A DNA stretch of 64,000 bases, from contig WBUQ01000008.1 of the NCBI GenBank assembly GCA_008933635.1, forward strand, positions 1-64,000, written 5' to 3'. Position 1 is the first letter of the stretch. Each line of letters begins with the position of its first letter. The translations under genes were made by a program, and so were the position numbers. This document shows positions 9,607 through 20,070 of the stretch, piece after piece. The DNA is from Desulfobulbaceae bacterium. GTDB lineage: Bacteria > Desulfobacterota > Desulfobulbia > Desulfobulbales > Desulfocapsaceae. The notes below the pieces were generated by a model. The model searched no databases. It saw only the letters and a list, made by a program, of their open reading frames with translations, and had not been told where the DNA came from.

Positions 9607-10344
9607 TCAGATCCCTCCGTTGACGTCGAGAACGGCGCCAGTGATGTAGGAGGAGCTTCTGCCGGCGAGAAAGAGAACGGCCTCGGCCACCTCTTCGACT
9701 CTGCCGAAACGGCGCATCGGAACCATCGCCTTGTAGCCGTCGAGCTGATCGTGTGTCAGGCCGTCAAGAAAATCGGTTTCGATGAAGCCGGGTGATACGC
9801 AGTTGACGGTGATCTTTTTCCGGGCTGTTTCCTTTGCCAGGGACCTGGTCATGCCGATCTGGCCGGCCTTCGATGCGGCGTAATTGGCCTGACCGGCAAA
9901 GCCGAGATGAGCAACCGGCGAAGTGATATTGATAATGCGGCCGTACTTTTTCTTCATCATCAGCAATACCGCCTGCCTGGCCATCAGGAAGGAACCGGTG
10001 AGGTTGATGTCGATGACGGATCGCCAGTCGTCGTTTTTCATCATCGCCACCACGGCGTCCCGGCGGATGCCGGCGCAATTGACCAGGATATCGATTGTCG
10101 AGAAGCGCTCTTCGATCTCGGCATAGAAACGATTGACCTGGTCCTCGTCGGATACATCGCACTGGAACAGCTGGAGCCTGTCCGTACCTCCGCCTTCCTG
10201 CAGCAGTACATCAGCCGCCTGCCGGTTGTGCTGGTAGATGCCGAGGACGGTTGCCCCTTCCCGCAGCAGGGCCAGCGAGACGGCCCGGCCGATCCCGCGG
10301 GTTGCGCCGGTGACCACGGCAATCTGGTGTGCAAAGGAATCCAT
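9607..10344 (-). CDS. FabG-like 3-oxoacyl-ACP reductase (SDR)
   Basis: Classical short-chain dehydrogenase of 245 aa. Visible are the nucleotide motif TGATRGIG (12-19), NCAG (89-92), catalytic Ser142, Tyr155 and Lys159 (YAASK), and a C-terminal ITGAVLDVNGGI that is typical of FabG. It should reduce a 3-oxoacyl-ACP with NAD(P)H. The ATG at 10344 lies 4 nt past the stop of the preceding oxidoreductase; an ATG at 10356 overlapping that stop is an alternative. Its setting suggests it reduces the product of the cluster ketosynthase. Confidence 0.88.
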   Translation of the reverse strand: MDSFAHQIAVVTGATRGIGRAVSLALLREGATVLGIYQHNRQAADVLLQEGGGTDRLQLFQCDVSDEDQVNRFYAEIEERFSTIDILVNCAGIRRDAVVAMMKNDDWRSVIDINLTGSFLMARQAVLLMMKKKYGRIINITSPVAHLGFAGQANYAASKAGQIGMTRSLAKETARKKITVNCVSPGFIETDFLDGLTHDQLDGYKAMVPMRRFGRVEEVAEAVLFLAGRSSSYITGAVLDVNGGI

Positions 10345-10348
10345 AGTA

Positions 10349-11761
<1,413 letters not shown>

Positions 11762-11801
11762 TGGTCGTTCTGGAAACTCGTGGTTGAATGAAAGGGAAGG
11801 C

Positions 11802-13187
11802 TCAGAATCTGGCGAGCATATGTTGATTCACCATCGAAACGCCGCTGAGCATGGAACCGATGATGCCGAGGAAGCCCTGGTCGGTCCCGGCCAGGAAGAG
11901 GTTGTCGCAGCCGAGAACTCCATCTTTGATTTTCTGTGGGTGGCCGTAGATGGCGCCTTCTTTTTTAGCAGTGTAGCGCTCGATTGTCAACGGGGTGAAG
12001 GTGTCATGGTAGACAATCGCCCGGCTGAAGTCGCCGGTAATGGCTGAGAGTACTTCCCGGGAGTGGTCGGCGGTTTTGCCTTTCTCGGCCAGATACTCAT
12101 GCCGGTCGCGGGCGAGTTCTTTCCATGCGTCGTAACTGGCGAGGTGCGTCGAGCGGATCTCTTGCCGGGTGGAGGGCGGAAGACCGGCGAAGTTCTGGGG
12201 CAGGCAGATGACGCCGCTGGTGAAATCGACGGCGGTATCGGGTTTTTTGTAGTGAAATGTTGCGGAGTTGTTGAAGAAGATGATGGTCCTGTCTTCGGGC
12301 AACTGCGGGCAGAGTGCCGGTTGCAGCTGAAAGATGGTCTCGACAAAACCGAGGCGCGGCGAGTTCTGCGGCAGCGGCGGACGTCCGAGCAGAGACAGGG
12401 TTTCCTCGATGCCGATGGTTGACAGCAGGCAGTCGCAGAGGATCGTTTCGCCCGTGGCCAGCACCACTCCATCTATCCTGCCGCCCGTATGGAGTATTGT
12501 GCTGACTTCCGCGCCGGTCCGCAGCGAGCCCCCGAGGGCCCGGTAATGGGTCAGCAGCACGTCGAGGAAGTCCTTGACAGTGCCTCCGGGCCTGAACAGC
12601 CCTTCCAGAAAGATAGCCCTGAACATGATGGCGAACTGACCGAGGTCCATGTCTTCTTCGATGCTCGAGCCATAGAACATCAGTGGGCAGAGCAGCATGT
12701 CGACGAGCAGACGGTCGGGTATGTACCGGTTGAGGAACTGCCTGGCGGAGCGGAAGGGTGCGATGGTAAATGGATCGAAGCTGTGGAGAAATGCGACCAG
12801 CCGGTGGAAGCCGTCTTGGCAGTGGGGAAATTTCCGGGCGATTTCCTCTTCGATCATCGCGAAGTCATTTGAAAAAGAAAGCGACGCGCAGCCCTTGAAA
12901 ATGATTTCGCTCTGGATCTGCTGGTGGAACTGGAACTGGTCGCGGCTGAGTTTGAGCTGACGCAGCAGGCGGTTCAGCGGCGCCCTCCTGTCTTTTGCCG
13001 CAGCGTAATTGGTAATGGCGTGGAGACCGGTCTCGAAGAGCTGATTGTTCCTGAAAAAATAGGAATTGAGACCGCCGATGCGATGATGTTTTTCGAGGAT
13101 GAGGACTTCGGGGTTGAAACGGGCAAAACGGATAGCGGCGGCAAGGCCTGACAGCCCGCCGCCGATGATGAGAAATGGTATTTTCAC
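11802..13187 (-). CDS. Phytoene-desaturase-like FAD oxidoreductase (second of pair)
   Basis: Protein of 461 aa, same superfamily as its downstream neighbour but clearly diverged. It opens with [20 protein letters not shown] (FAD dinucleotide fold) and [13 protein letters not shown], and ends [21 protein letters not shown]. The start is a GTG 4 nt after the acyl carrier protein stop, suggesting coupling. Together the two genes give the cluster a pair of FAD-dependent redox enzymes, as in two-step or heterodimeric CrtI-type desaturase/isomerase systems. The substrate is unknown; acyl-ACP is inferred from context. Confidence 0.84.
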   Translation of the reverse strand: MKIPFLIIGGGLSGLAAAIRFARFNPEVLILEKHHRIGGLNSYFFRNNQLFETGLHAITNYAAAKDRRAPLNRLLRQLKLSRDQFQFHQQIQSEIIFKGCASLSFSNDFAMIEEEIARKFPHCQDGFHRLVAFLHSFDPFTIAPFRSARQFLNRYIPDRLLVDMLLCPLMFYGSSIEEDMDLGQFAIMFRAIFLEGLFRPGGTVKDFLDVLLTHYRALGGSLRTGAEVSTILHTGGRIDGVVLATGETILCDCLLSTIGIEETLSLLGRPPLPQNSPRLGFVETIFQLQPALCPQLPEDRTIIFFNNSATFHYKKPDTAVDFTSGVICLPQNFAGLPPSTRQEIRSTHLASYDAWKELARDRHEYLAEKGKTADHSREVLSAITGDFSRAIVYHDTFTPLTIERYTAKKEGAIYGHPQKIKDGVLGCDNLFLAGTDQGFLGIIGSMLSGVSMVNQHMLARF

Positions 13188-13190
13188 GCC

Positions 13191-13442
13191 TCAGGCGTCT
13201 TTCAGGAGCGGTTCCAGGTAGTCCACGCAGCTGTTCAGGGTTGCAAGATGCGGATAATCGGCTTCCGGTATCTGCAGCTGATGGCGCTTGCGGAGTTCCA
13301 TGACGATATCGAGAAAATCCATCGAATCGAGGTCCAGCTGGTCTCGGAGGGGTTTGCCGGGATCCAGGTTGTCAAAATCCGCTTCATCATCGATGTCTTG
13401 GATTATCTCCAGGATAAGTGTCTTGATATCTTCGCGCGTCAT
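13191..13442 (-). CDS. Acyl carrier protein
   Basis: Protein of 83 aa with the phosphopantetheine attachment motif LDLDSMDFLD, the modified Ser being Ser40 (DSMD instead of the usual DSLD). It is acidic, and helix I and the central helix match ACPs. The gene lies between the ketosynthase and the CrtI-like genes and is probably the dedicated carrier of this pathway, since a housekeeping acpP usually neighbours fabD/fabG/fabF. Confidence 0.9.
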   Translation of the reverse strand: MTREDIKTLILEIIQDIDDEADFDNLDPGKPLRDQLDLDSMDFLDIVMELRKRHQLQIPEADYPHLATLNSCVDYLEPLLKDA

Positions 13443-13601
13443 GGGTTTCTCCAGATGGTATCTAATAATCGGCAGAGCATATTTGCAGGAGCACTATTCC
13501 AGTTGCTCTGGTGAAAATTCAACCGGCAAAGTCAGTCTTATACCATAGATGGGCAGTCCGTTTCATGCTTTTTTTGCCATGGAGAGGAGTCTGCAGCTTT
13601 C

Positions 13602-14846
13602 TCAGGCGATGTATTTCCTCACAATCAGTGCGGAGTTGATGCCGACCATTCCGAAGGAGTTGTTGAGGATCACCGAAATCGAACCGGCATCGACCGCCGT
13701 GTTGGCGACAAGATTGGGAAGGTCGCATTCCGGATCGAGGTGATCGATGTTGATTGTCGGGTGAACGAGGTTGTCTTCGAAGGCGGGCAGATTGCCGGCG
13801 AGTTCGAGCACGCCGGCTGCACCCATGGCGTGACCGATGCAGCTCTTGGTGTTGTTGACGTAGGTCGACGGAGCATCGCCGAAGACCTCCCGGATGGCTT
13901 TGCACTCTTCGATGTCGCCCTGTTTGGTGCCGGTCGCATGGGTGTTGATCAGGTCGATATCGGCGGGCTGCAGGCCGGCACGCCTGAGGGCGAGGCGCAT
14001 GCATTCTGCCTGGCGTGGACCGTAGGGCAGGACAAAATCACGGGCATCGGAGTTCATCGCATAGCCGACGATTTCCCCCAGGATATGGGCCTTTCTGGCA
14101 ATGGCGCGCTCGAGGGATTCGATGACATAGACACAGGCTCCTTCCGAGATGACGATACCGTTGCGGTCGAGATCGAAGGGGCGGGACGCCTTTTGCGGGT
14201 CATCGGCCTCGGCGAGGGCATTCTGGGCCTTGAAGCTGGCGAAGATGCCGAAAGAACCGACTGATTCGGAGATGCCGCCGGCCAGCGCCATCTCCACATC
14301 ACCGAGCTGGATCATCTGCGCTGCCTGAATCAGGGCGGCGTTGCCGGCGGCGCAGGCTGCGCCGATCGAATAGTGGGGACCGGTGATGCCGAGGCTCATG
14401 GTGATTTCCCCGGCAGGGTTGTTCAGAACTGTTCGCGGGTTATGGTGGTGCGTCCAGTACTTGGTGTCGTAGTTGTAGCGGCTGATGTTGTAGACTTCGT
14501 TTTCCGTTTCGACCGTTCCGTGTTCGGTCAGGCCGATATAGACACCTATCCTGTCGGGGTCATAATAGGAAAGGTCAAGACCGGCATCGATCAGCGCCTC
14601 ATGGGCGCAGTAGACCCCGAGGCAACCGGCGCGAGTGCCGCGGTTGTTCTCCTTTTTTTTCCGGTGCTTGGTTTCCGGGAATGTACAGATCCCAGCCGGC
14701 GCCTTGCCGAAATAGCGCAGGTCGATTTCCTGGATGCCGCTGATGCCCTGCAGCAGCTTTTCGCGGAAGTCTTTCTTGTTGTCGGCGTTCGGAGAGGCAA
14801 GGCCGACGCCGGTGATGACGATTCTGTGCTGGGTGCTGGTGTTCAT
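13602..14846 (-). CDS. Beta-ketoacyl-ACP synthase (FabF/KAS II-like)
   Basis: Condensing enzyme of 414 aa. The Cys-His-His triad is Cys165 (GAACAAGNA), His303 (NTHATGT) and His339 (KSCIGHAMGAAG), with Lys334 also present, so it should be catalytically active and decarboxylating. The C-terminal NNSFGMVGINSALIV is typical of KAS. Residues 45-72 hold an unusual basic insert (TKHRKKKENNRGTRAG) not normal for FabF. It is the first gene of the minus-strand cluster; a 16-bp palindrome lies about 90 bp upstream. Confidence 0.9.
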   Translation of the reverse strand: MNTSTQHRIVITGVGLASPNADNKKDFREKLLQGISGIQEIDLRYFGKAPAGICTFPETKHRKKKENNRGTRAGCLGVYCAHEALIDAGLDLSYYDPDRIGVYIGLTEHGTVETENEVYNISRYNYDTKYWTHHHNPRTVLNNPAGEITMSLGITGPHYSIGAACAAGNAALIQAAQMIQLGDVEMALAGGISESVGSFGIFASFKAQNALAEADDPQKASRPFDLDRNGIVISEGACVYVIESLERAIARKAHILGEIVGYAMNSDARDFVLPYGPRQAECMRLALRRAGLQPADIDLINTHATGTKQGDIEECKAIREVFGDAPSTYVNNTKSCIGHAMGAAGVLELAGNLPAFEDNLVHPTINIDHLDPECDLPNLVANTAVDAGSISVILNNSFGMVGINSALIVRKYIA

Positions 14847-14932
14847 GGGTGACTCGCTGGTTCATAGAGGATACGCTCGCCGCCTGCCCGGCAAGCCGAT
14901 TCGGGGGCAGGGGACGGCAGCTGCGGCAATTG

Positions 14933-14948
14933 TCCTGTCGCGACAGGA
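14933..14948. repeat. 16-bp perfect palindrome upstream of the ketosynthase gene
   Basis: TCCTGTCGCGACAGGA is a perfect palindrome without spacer, 87-102 bp before the ketosynthase start, in the 270-bp gap between it and the SH3 protein gene. There is no T-run beside it, so a protein-binding site is more likely than a terminator. Confidence 0.5.
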
Positions 14949-15116
14949 TGGGGTGCGGTGGCCAAGAGAAACTGAAGCTAGGTCATATCGGGAAAAAATT
15001 CAAGGAATTTGCTTTATCTGCGGGAGCATGAAGATATATTGAGGGCTCCGTGCCGGTCTCTCGAGGTCAGGTCTGTGATTGACGGCAAGTTCATAGGGCT
15101 CGTTTTCGTCGGACCT

Positions 15117-15923
15117 TCAGTATGAGTACTTCGCTTTCTTTCTGCCCGAAATTTTACCGGAGAACATGCCTGCAAGAAAGACCAGGGCGCCGGCGCAGAA
15201 CCAGTAAATCATTGTTTTTTTGACAAGCTTTTCGTTTTCTGCGGAAAGGGTGGCGATGCGACCATCCTTGGCCTGGTTGTCTTTCCGGAGCTGCTCATTT
15301 TCCCGGACCAGGGCATCGACATCGATGCGGCCGTCGTTGAGACTTTCGATCTGCGACCGCAGGCCGGTGATCTCAGACTCCAGTTGCGTCCGTTTATCAA
15401 GAAGTTCCTGGATTTCCGAGGTCAAAGCCGCGGAATCGGCAGGAGAGGGCGGGCTTTCGGGGGCCGCCATCGCCGCCTGCAGCTCGGTGATCCGGCTTTG
15501 GGCGGTTTGCAGTTCCAGCCGAAGGCGATCGCGTTCCTTGGTGAGCGCGGTGTCGTCTGGGCCGGTGACAATGCTGTCGTCAGATTGCGGGGCCTTCCCC
15601 CTGAGCGTCTCAAGCTCCGCCTGCAGCTGTTGGATGACCAGGGTCTTCGGGACAGTCGTCGTCAGATACTGTTTGGCGATCCAGCCGATCTGTTTGGCCT
15701 CCGTCTCCACCCTGGCATAGGTGTCGTTCTCTTCCAGGACATTGACCGCCTCATTCGATCTGACCTTGGCAACGACCGTAAACGGCGGTTCGAGCCTGTC
15801 CTTGATATTGATGACCAGCTGGTCGGAGATGTAGCGGGTTTCAGCCCCGGCCTGGAGAGCGGGTGACAGCGTGAGGACGACCAGCAGGGAGGTGACTGCG
15901 TGCCGCATGGTGCGAAGGTTCAT
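15117..15923 (-). CDS. SH3-domain protein with coiled coil and C-terminal membrane anchor (TIGR04211-type)
   Basis: Protein of 268 aa with a signal peptide (residues 1-27), a bacterial SH3 domain (about 29-90, ending IGWIAKQYL), a long coiled coil with leucine heptads (about 95-237), and one C-terminal membrane helix (MIYWFCAGALVFLAGMFSG) followed by a basic tail. This order matches the TIGR04211 'SH3 domain protein' family (E. coli YgiM-like). It is probably an inner-membrane-anchored periplasmic envelope protein; the ligand is unknown. Confidence 0.85.
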   Translation of the reverse strand: MNLRTMRHAVTSLLVVLTLSPALQAGAETRYISDQLVINIKDRLEPPFTVVAKVRSNEAVNVLEENDTYARVETEAKQIGWIAKQYLTTTVPKTLVIQQLQAELETLRGKAPQSDDSIVTGPDDTALTKERDRLRLELQTAQSRITELQAAMAAPESPPSPADSAALTSEIQELLDKRTQLESEITGLRSQIESLNDGRIDVDALVRENEQLRKDNQAKDGRIATLSAENEKLVKKTMIYWFCAGALVFLAGMFSGKISGRKKAKYSY

Positions 15924-16359
15924 CGTTAAATGCTCCGATATGGATATCTCATTGATTTTTTCTTCAGCAAGGCTCGAACGGACCGGGCCCGATTGCTGAC
16001 CAATCTAAACAACATGAGTCCGTGATGTCAAACAAATAGCGGGCTGGCAGGGTTCTGCCCCCTGCGCACGGCTGCAGCTCACGCCGTCATTCTCAGGTCT
16101 GCCGGGATGGGGACAGCGACAGTTGGAACACATGGGAACGGTTCATGCTGGAAGGGCCGGCTCTGTCTGGGTGTCGAAATCGTGTGCGGCACAGGAGGTA
16201 TCCCTTTCCAAAAGAGATATCCTTTTACAATAATTGGAAAATGATTTGTGAATTAGGAGCATGGCGGAGTATAATACGATTGCTGTTTCATCTTCGGGGG
16301 AAGAACCGTTTCGGGCAGCGATGTTCGCCATGAGCTGCCGGCGTGTGTGGGGGGATTGC
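15924..16359. other. 436-bp divergent intergenic region
   Basis: Lies between the leftward SH3 protein gene and the rightward HEAT-PilZ gene. No convincing coding sequence was found; an open frame from the ATG at 16261 merely extends the downstream gene. It holds the promoter at 16246-16275. The remainder (15924-16240) shows no recognisable RNA gene or repeat. Confidence 0.6.
16246..16275 (+). promoter_or_regulatory. Putative sigma70 promoter of the HEAT-PilZ gene
   Basis: TTGTGA (16246-16251), an 18-bp spacer and a perfect TATAAT (16270-16275). The -10 box lies downstream of the upstream candidate start at 16261, so transcripts from here would begin near 16282, supporting translation from the ATG at 16360. 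Confidence 0.55.
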
Positions 16360-18717
16360 ATGGAAATTGATCAGGAAAAGCAGAAAAAAGCCATTGCCGA
16401 AGCCAGGAGAAAACTTGAGGAGGCGGAGCGGATCCGTGAAGCCCAGAGGATTTCCCGGGGCGTTGCCGAAATTGAGAACGGCAATTTCTCGGTTCTCCAG
16501 AACAATGAATTCGTCGTTAATGTCGCCGACTACATCTTTTCCCTGCTGCTGCAGAACAAGGAGGATCAAGCCTCGGCTCTACTGGCCAGGCTCGCCGAAT
16601 GCAGCCGGCATTCCGAGGCCGTCTTAAGGGAGAGGGCCGTAACGGTCATGTCCTTTCTGGTTGGACATCTGCTCGACAGGGATCATCTTGGCGCGTTCGG
16701 GCCCATGGCGCGGCTGCTTACCGGCTGGCTGCAACATGAGACCGCCTACATCACAGGTTTCGGTGTCATCTGCGGACAGATGCAGCAGCTGGTCAAGAGG
16801 ATGCTGAAACGAGGGCTCTACGCCGAGGCCGAGCCCCTGCTCGAGGTCATTCACCAGATCCAGGGCGGAATCCTCGAGAAGGGCAACACCATTCGCGGGA
16901 TGCTGGCAAAGGTGCAGGAGAATATCGCCTCACGCGACATCCTCGAAGTGCTGGTCCGCACCTATCTCGTCGATGGGGAGGCAAAGAAGACCTGTGTCGA
17001 CCATATCCTCGTCTATCTCGGGCGCCGGGCGGTCATCTTCCTTCTCAACAAACTGATGCACAGCGACAGCCGGAAGGATCGCTTCCTGATCATGCGGCTG
17101 ATGCCTGCAGCCGGCAATATCGCCGTTCCGGTGCTGGTTGAATGCCTCAGGAAGAATCCGCCATGGTTCGTCGTGCGAAACGTCATCTTCATCATCACCG
17201 AGATAGGCGATCCTTCCCTGTATTCGATTGTTCAGCCATACCTGCAGCACCGGGATATCCGGGTGCAGCAGGAGGTGATCAGCTGCATCGTCCGGCTTGA
17301 TGGCAGCCAGCTGAAGTTCCGGCTTATCGAAGCGATGGCGACCGTCGACGACGAACTGAAGATCTCGCTTGTCGTTCAGTTGGCGAAAATCGGCGGTGAT
17401 GAGGTGGCGAAGGCGCTGACCGGTCTTCTGCAGAAGCATGAGCAGTTCGCCGTGCGGGCGAAAGAGGATCTGCTCGTCAGAATTCTCCTCGCCTTGCGCA
17501 GCTTTCCAGATAAGGATTGCATTGCTGCGATCAGACAGTTTCTAGCCGTGCGACTGGCCGAACCGTTCGAGGCAAGGGTCCATGCCCTTGCCGAGGAGAC
17601 ATTGCGGATTCTCGAGCCGAAGCTGCGCCACCATCGCCAGAAGCTCTCTTCAACCCACGATAACTTGAGTTTTGACGACGATCCGCGGGAAATAACCAAG
17701 GCCGCCTCGATCATCCGTTCCTTCGAAGAGGAGATTTCCTCGATGATCAAGAATGGCGACCTGGACAGGGCGTGCCAGAAGATGTTCAGTCGCTGCGTCA
17801 ATGCAGCCCGGGATAAGGATTTCATGACCGCAGAGATGCTTCGGGACCGGCTGCTGGAGATCAACCCAATGGCCCTTCCCGAAGTGATCCGGGCCGGCGA
17901 GATCATCGAGGAAGAGAAGAGTTCTTCCATAACCGGCAATCATCTGAAAACCTGGGCGGAACTCTACGAAAAGATGAGCACCGAGGAATTCAACGCCCTG
18001 TATTATGTGATGCGGCCTGAAAAATACCGGGCGGGAGAGGTCATCGTCACAAGCGGGGAGACCGATCCCTGTTTATATTTCATCAATGCAGGTTTTGTCA
18101 GTCTGTTCAGTCGGCACAATTCCGAGGAAATTTTCCTCAAACGGATGCAGGCCGGCGAAATACTCGGCGTTGACCAGTTTTTCTCGGTTTCCGTATGGAC
18201 CATAACGTTGAAGGCGCATTCGGATGTTCAGATCCATGCGCTTGACCGGGATGCCCTGGCAGAGCTGCAGCATGCCCACCCCGGGATCGAAAGGAAGCTG
18301 CGGGACTATTGCCTGCGGTTCGATATCGTCCCCGACCTGGTCAGGATGGCCGGCAGCGACAGGCGTGAATATCCTCGTTATCCGGTATCGATGATCATCA
18401 GCAACACGCTGCTGGATCAATACGGCCATGCCGGAAAACGGACTTTCAAGGGCGAGATGATCGATATCTCGAGGGGCGGCCTGGGGTTCTCGATCAGGAT
18501 CGCCAACAGGGAAAACGCCAGATTGCTGCTCGGCAGGCAGATCGTCACGGAATTTGGCATGGTCGGGGGCAGGCTGCTGAAATGCGCAGGCTTGATCGTC
18601 GGGGTGAAGTTCCGCCATGATGTCGAACAGGACTTTTCTATCCACGTCAAGCTGTTCAATATGTTCGACCCGGCGGTTGTGACTGACCTGGCGGGTCGGT
18701 CGAAACCTCAGGCATGA
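16360..18717 (+). CDS. HEAT-repeat / cyclic-nucleotide-binding-like / PilZ protein
   Basis: Protein of 785 aa from the ATG at 16360, chosen for its GGGGGAT ribosome site; an ATG at 16261 would add 33 residues. Regions: an N-terminal charged coiled coil (2-45); helical HEAT/ARM-like repeats (about 200-430); a segment naming itself as a cyclic-nucleotide-binding fold (about 555-650: YRAGEVIVTSGE, LYFINAGFVSLF, AGEILGVDQFF); and a C-terminal PilZ domain (about 667-775) with RxxxR (RREYPR) and DxSxxG (DISRGG), the c-di-GMP-binding signature. No output DNA-binding domain is visible. It is probably a signalling scaffold responding to c-di-GMP. Confidence 0.82.
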   Translation: MEIDQEKQKKAIAEARRKLEEAERIREAQRISRGVAEIENGNFSVLQNNEFVVNVADYIFSLLLQNKEDQASALLARLAECSRHSEAVLRERAVTVMSFLVGHLLDRDHLGAFGPMARLLTGWLQHETAYITGFGVICGQMQQLVKRMLKRGLYAEAEPLLEVIHQIQGGILEKGNTIRGMLAKVQENIASRDILEVLVRTYLVDGEAKKTCVDHILVYLGRRAVIFLLNKLMHSDSRKDRFLIMRLMPAAGNIAVPVLVECLRKNPPWFVVRNVIFIITEIGDPSLYSIVQPYLQHRDIRVQQEVISCIVRLDGSQLKFRLIEAMATVDDELKISLVVQLAKIGGDEVAKALTGLLQKHEQFAVRAKEDLLVRILLALRSFPDKDCIAAIRQFLAVRLAEPFEARVHALAEETLRILEPKLRHHRQKLSSTHDNLSFDDDPREITKAASIIRSFEEEISSMIKNGDLDRACQKMFSRCVNAARDKDFMTAEMLRDRLLEINPMALPEVIRAGEIIEEEKSSSITGNHLKTWAELYEKMSTEEFNALYYVMRPEKYRAGEVIVTSGETDPCLYFINAGFVSLFSRHNSEEIFLKRMQAGEILGVDQFFSVSVWTITLKAHSDVQIHALDRDALAELQHAHPGIERKLRDYCLRFDIVPDLVRMAGSDRREYPRYPVSMIISNTLLDQYGHAGKRTFKGEMIDISRGGLGFSIRIANRENARLLLGRQIVTEFGMVGGRLLKCAGLIVGVKFRHDVEQDFSIHVKLFNMFDPAVVTDLAGRSKPQA

Positions 18718-18727
18718 TCGTGAACCC

Positions 18728-19726
18728 ATGGCGGTAATGAGCGTCAATTCCTCCATCTCGCTGCGGGGACTGCAGGTGTCCCCTCCTTTGGTCCTGGCCC
18801 CGATGGTCGGTCTGTCGCATTCAGCTCTGCGCACCCTGGTCGTCGAAGAGGGTGGAGTCGGGTTGCTGTTTACCGAGATGCTTGCCGCCAGAAAATTGCC
18901 GGAGGAAAACGAACGGACTTCACCCTTCCTTGTCCGTGGTGAGACGGAGCGCCCCCTCTTTTACCAGCTCTTCCTGACGGAGACGGAAGCGATAGGACCG
19001 GCGGTGGAAAAGCTGCACGCCCTCGATGCCCAGGGCATAGACCTCAATCTCGGCTGTCCTGCCCCGCAGCTGCGGCGCTACGGTGCCGGAGTGTTCCTTA
19101 CCGGCGATCCTGGCCAGGTCCGGCGGCTGGTCAGAACCTTGAGGGGGGCGACTTCTCTGCCGGTGAGTGCGAAAATCCGTCTGGGAGCAAGCCTTGACGC
19201 CGATGCGCTGCTGGCCTTCTGCCGGATGCTGGAGGATGAGGGGATTGATCTGCTGACTGTCCACGGCAGGCTCGACAGGGAAAAATTCTGCCGTCGCCCG
19301 CGGTGGGACTGGATCGGCAGGGTGAAAGACGCCGTCGGGATTCCGGTGCTGGCCAACGGCGGGATCTTCACGGTGGCGGATGCCCGGGAATGTCTGCGGC
19401 AATCCGGGGCTGACGGACTGATGCTTGGCCGAGGGGCGGCCTGCCGGCCGAGGCTGTTTGCCGATATTGCCCGTGAAATATATGGCCTCCCAGTTTGCGG
19501 AACGGGACGCGTCGGGCAGGAGCTGTACGAGCGATTCGCCGATCTGCTCGAGGAACGGTTTCCCGCGGAGCGTCGTCTTGGCCGGCTGAAGCAGTTCACC
19601 CATTACTACGCCCGCAATTACCAGTTCGGTCATCTTCTGGCGACCTCGGTACAGAAGAGCGAAACGCTCTCCGGCGCGAGACGGCAGGCGGAACAGTTTT
19701 TCGCTTCGTTGCGGGACCACAATTGA
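18728..19726 (+). CDS. tRNA-dihydrouridine synthase
   Basis: FMN-dependent Dus family enzyme of 332 aa that reduces uridines in tRNA. Motifs: LAPMVGLSHSALRTLV at the start, DLNLGCPAP with the catalytic Cys, SAKIRLG with the FMN-contact Lys, TVHGR with the conserved His, and ANGGI and GLMLGRGA for phosphate binding. The segment after the catalytic Cys (PQLRRYGAG) departs from the common P-x-x-K-V form. It starts 11 nt after the HEAT-PilZ stop, likely in one transcript. A second dus gene lies at 49208-50149. Confidence 0.92.
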   Translation: MAVMSVNSSISLRGLQVSPPLVLAPMVGLSHSALRTLVVEEGGVGLLFTEMLAARKLPEENERTSPFLVRGETERPLFYQLFLTETEAIGPAVEKLHALDAQGIDLNLGCPAPQLRRYGAGVFLTGDPGQVRRLVRTLRGATSLPVSAKIRLGASLDADALLAFCRMLEDEGIDLLTVHGRLDREKFCRRPRWDWIGRVKDAVGIPVLANGGIFTVADARECLRQSGADGLMLGRGAACRPRLFADIAREIYGLPVCGTGRVGQELYERFADLLEERFPAERRLGRLKQFTHYYARNYQFGHLLATSVQKSETLSGARRQAEQFFASLRDHN

Positions 19727-19743
19727 ACAACAGGAGGAATATC

Positions 19744-20070
19744 ATGTTTGAACTGATCAAGAAGGCGATGTTCACCGGCATCGGCATGGCGGCGATGACC
19801 AAGGACAAGGTTGAGGAACTGGCCGCCGATTTTATCAAGAAAGGCGATCTGTCTGAGCAGGAAGGCCGCAAGCTGGTCGATGAAATGCTGCAGAAATCGG
19901 AGGAGTCCCAGGCCGAATTGAAAAAACAGCTGGATGAGCTGGTGCGGTCGGCCCTGGAAAAGATGGAGATCGCCCGCAAGGAGCAGCTCGACGAGCTGCG
20001 TGACGAAATCCGGCAGCTGCGCGAGATGGTGGAGAAAATGCAGTCAGCCGAGGTCGATGATCAGGCCTGA
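19744..20070 (+). CDS. Phasin-like coiled-coil protein
   Basis: Acidic helical protein of 108 aa: MFELIKKAMFTGIGMAAMTKDKVEELAADFIKKG is the usual N-terminus of the phasin/PhaF-PhaI-like family, followed by heptads (ELKKQLDELVRSALEKMEI and onward) to the C-terminus. A strong AGGAGG ribosome site sits 6 nt before the ATG. Such proteins often associate with polyester granules, but no PHA synthase is visible here, so granule binding is not shown. Its end overlaps the convergent murJ stop by 10 bp. Confidence 0.8.
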   Translation: MFELIKKAMFTGIGMAAMTKDKVEELAADFIKKGDLSEQEGRKLVDEMLQKSEESQAELKKQLDELVRSALEKMEIARKEQLDELRDEIRQLREMVEKMQSAEVDDQA

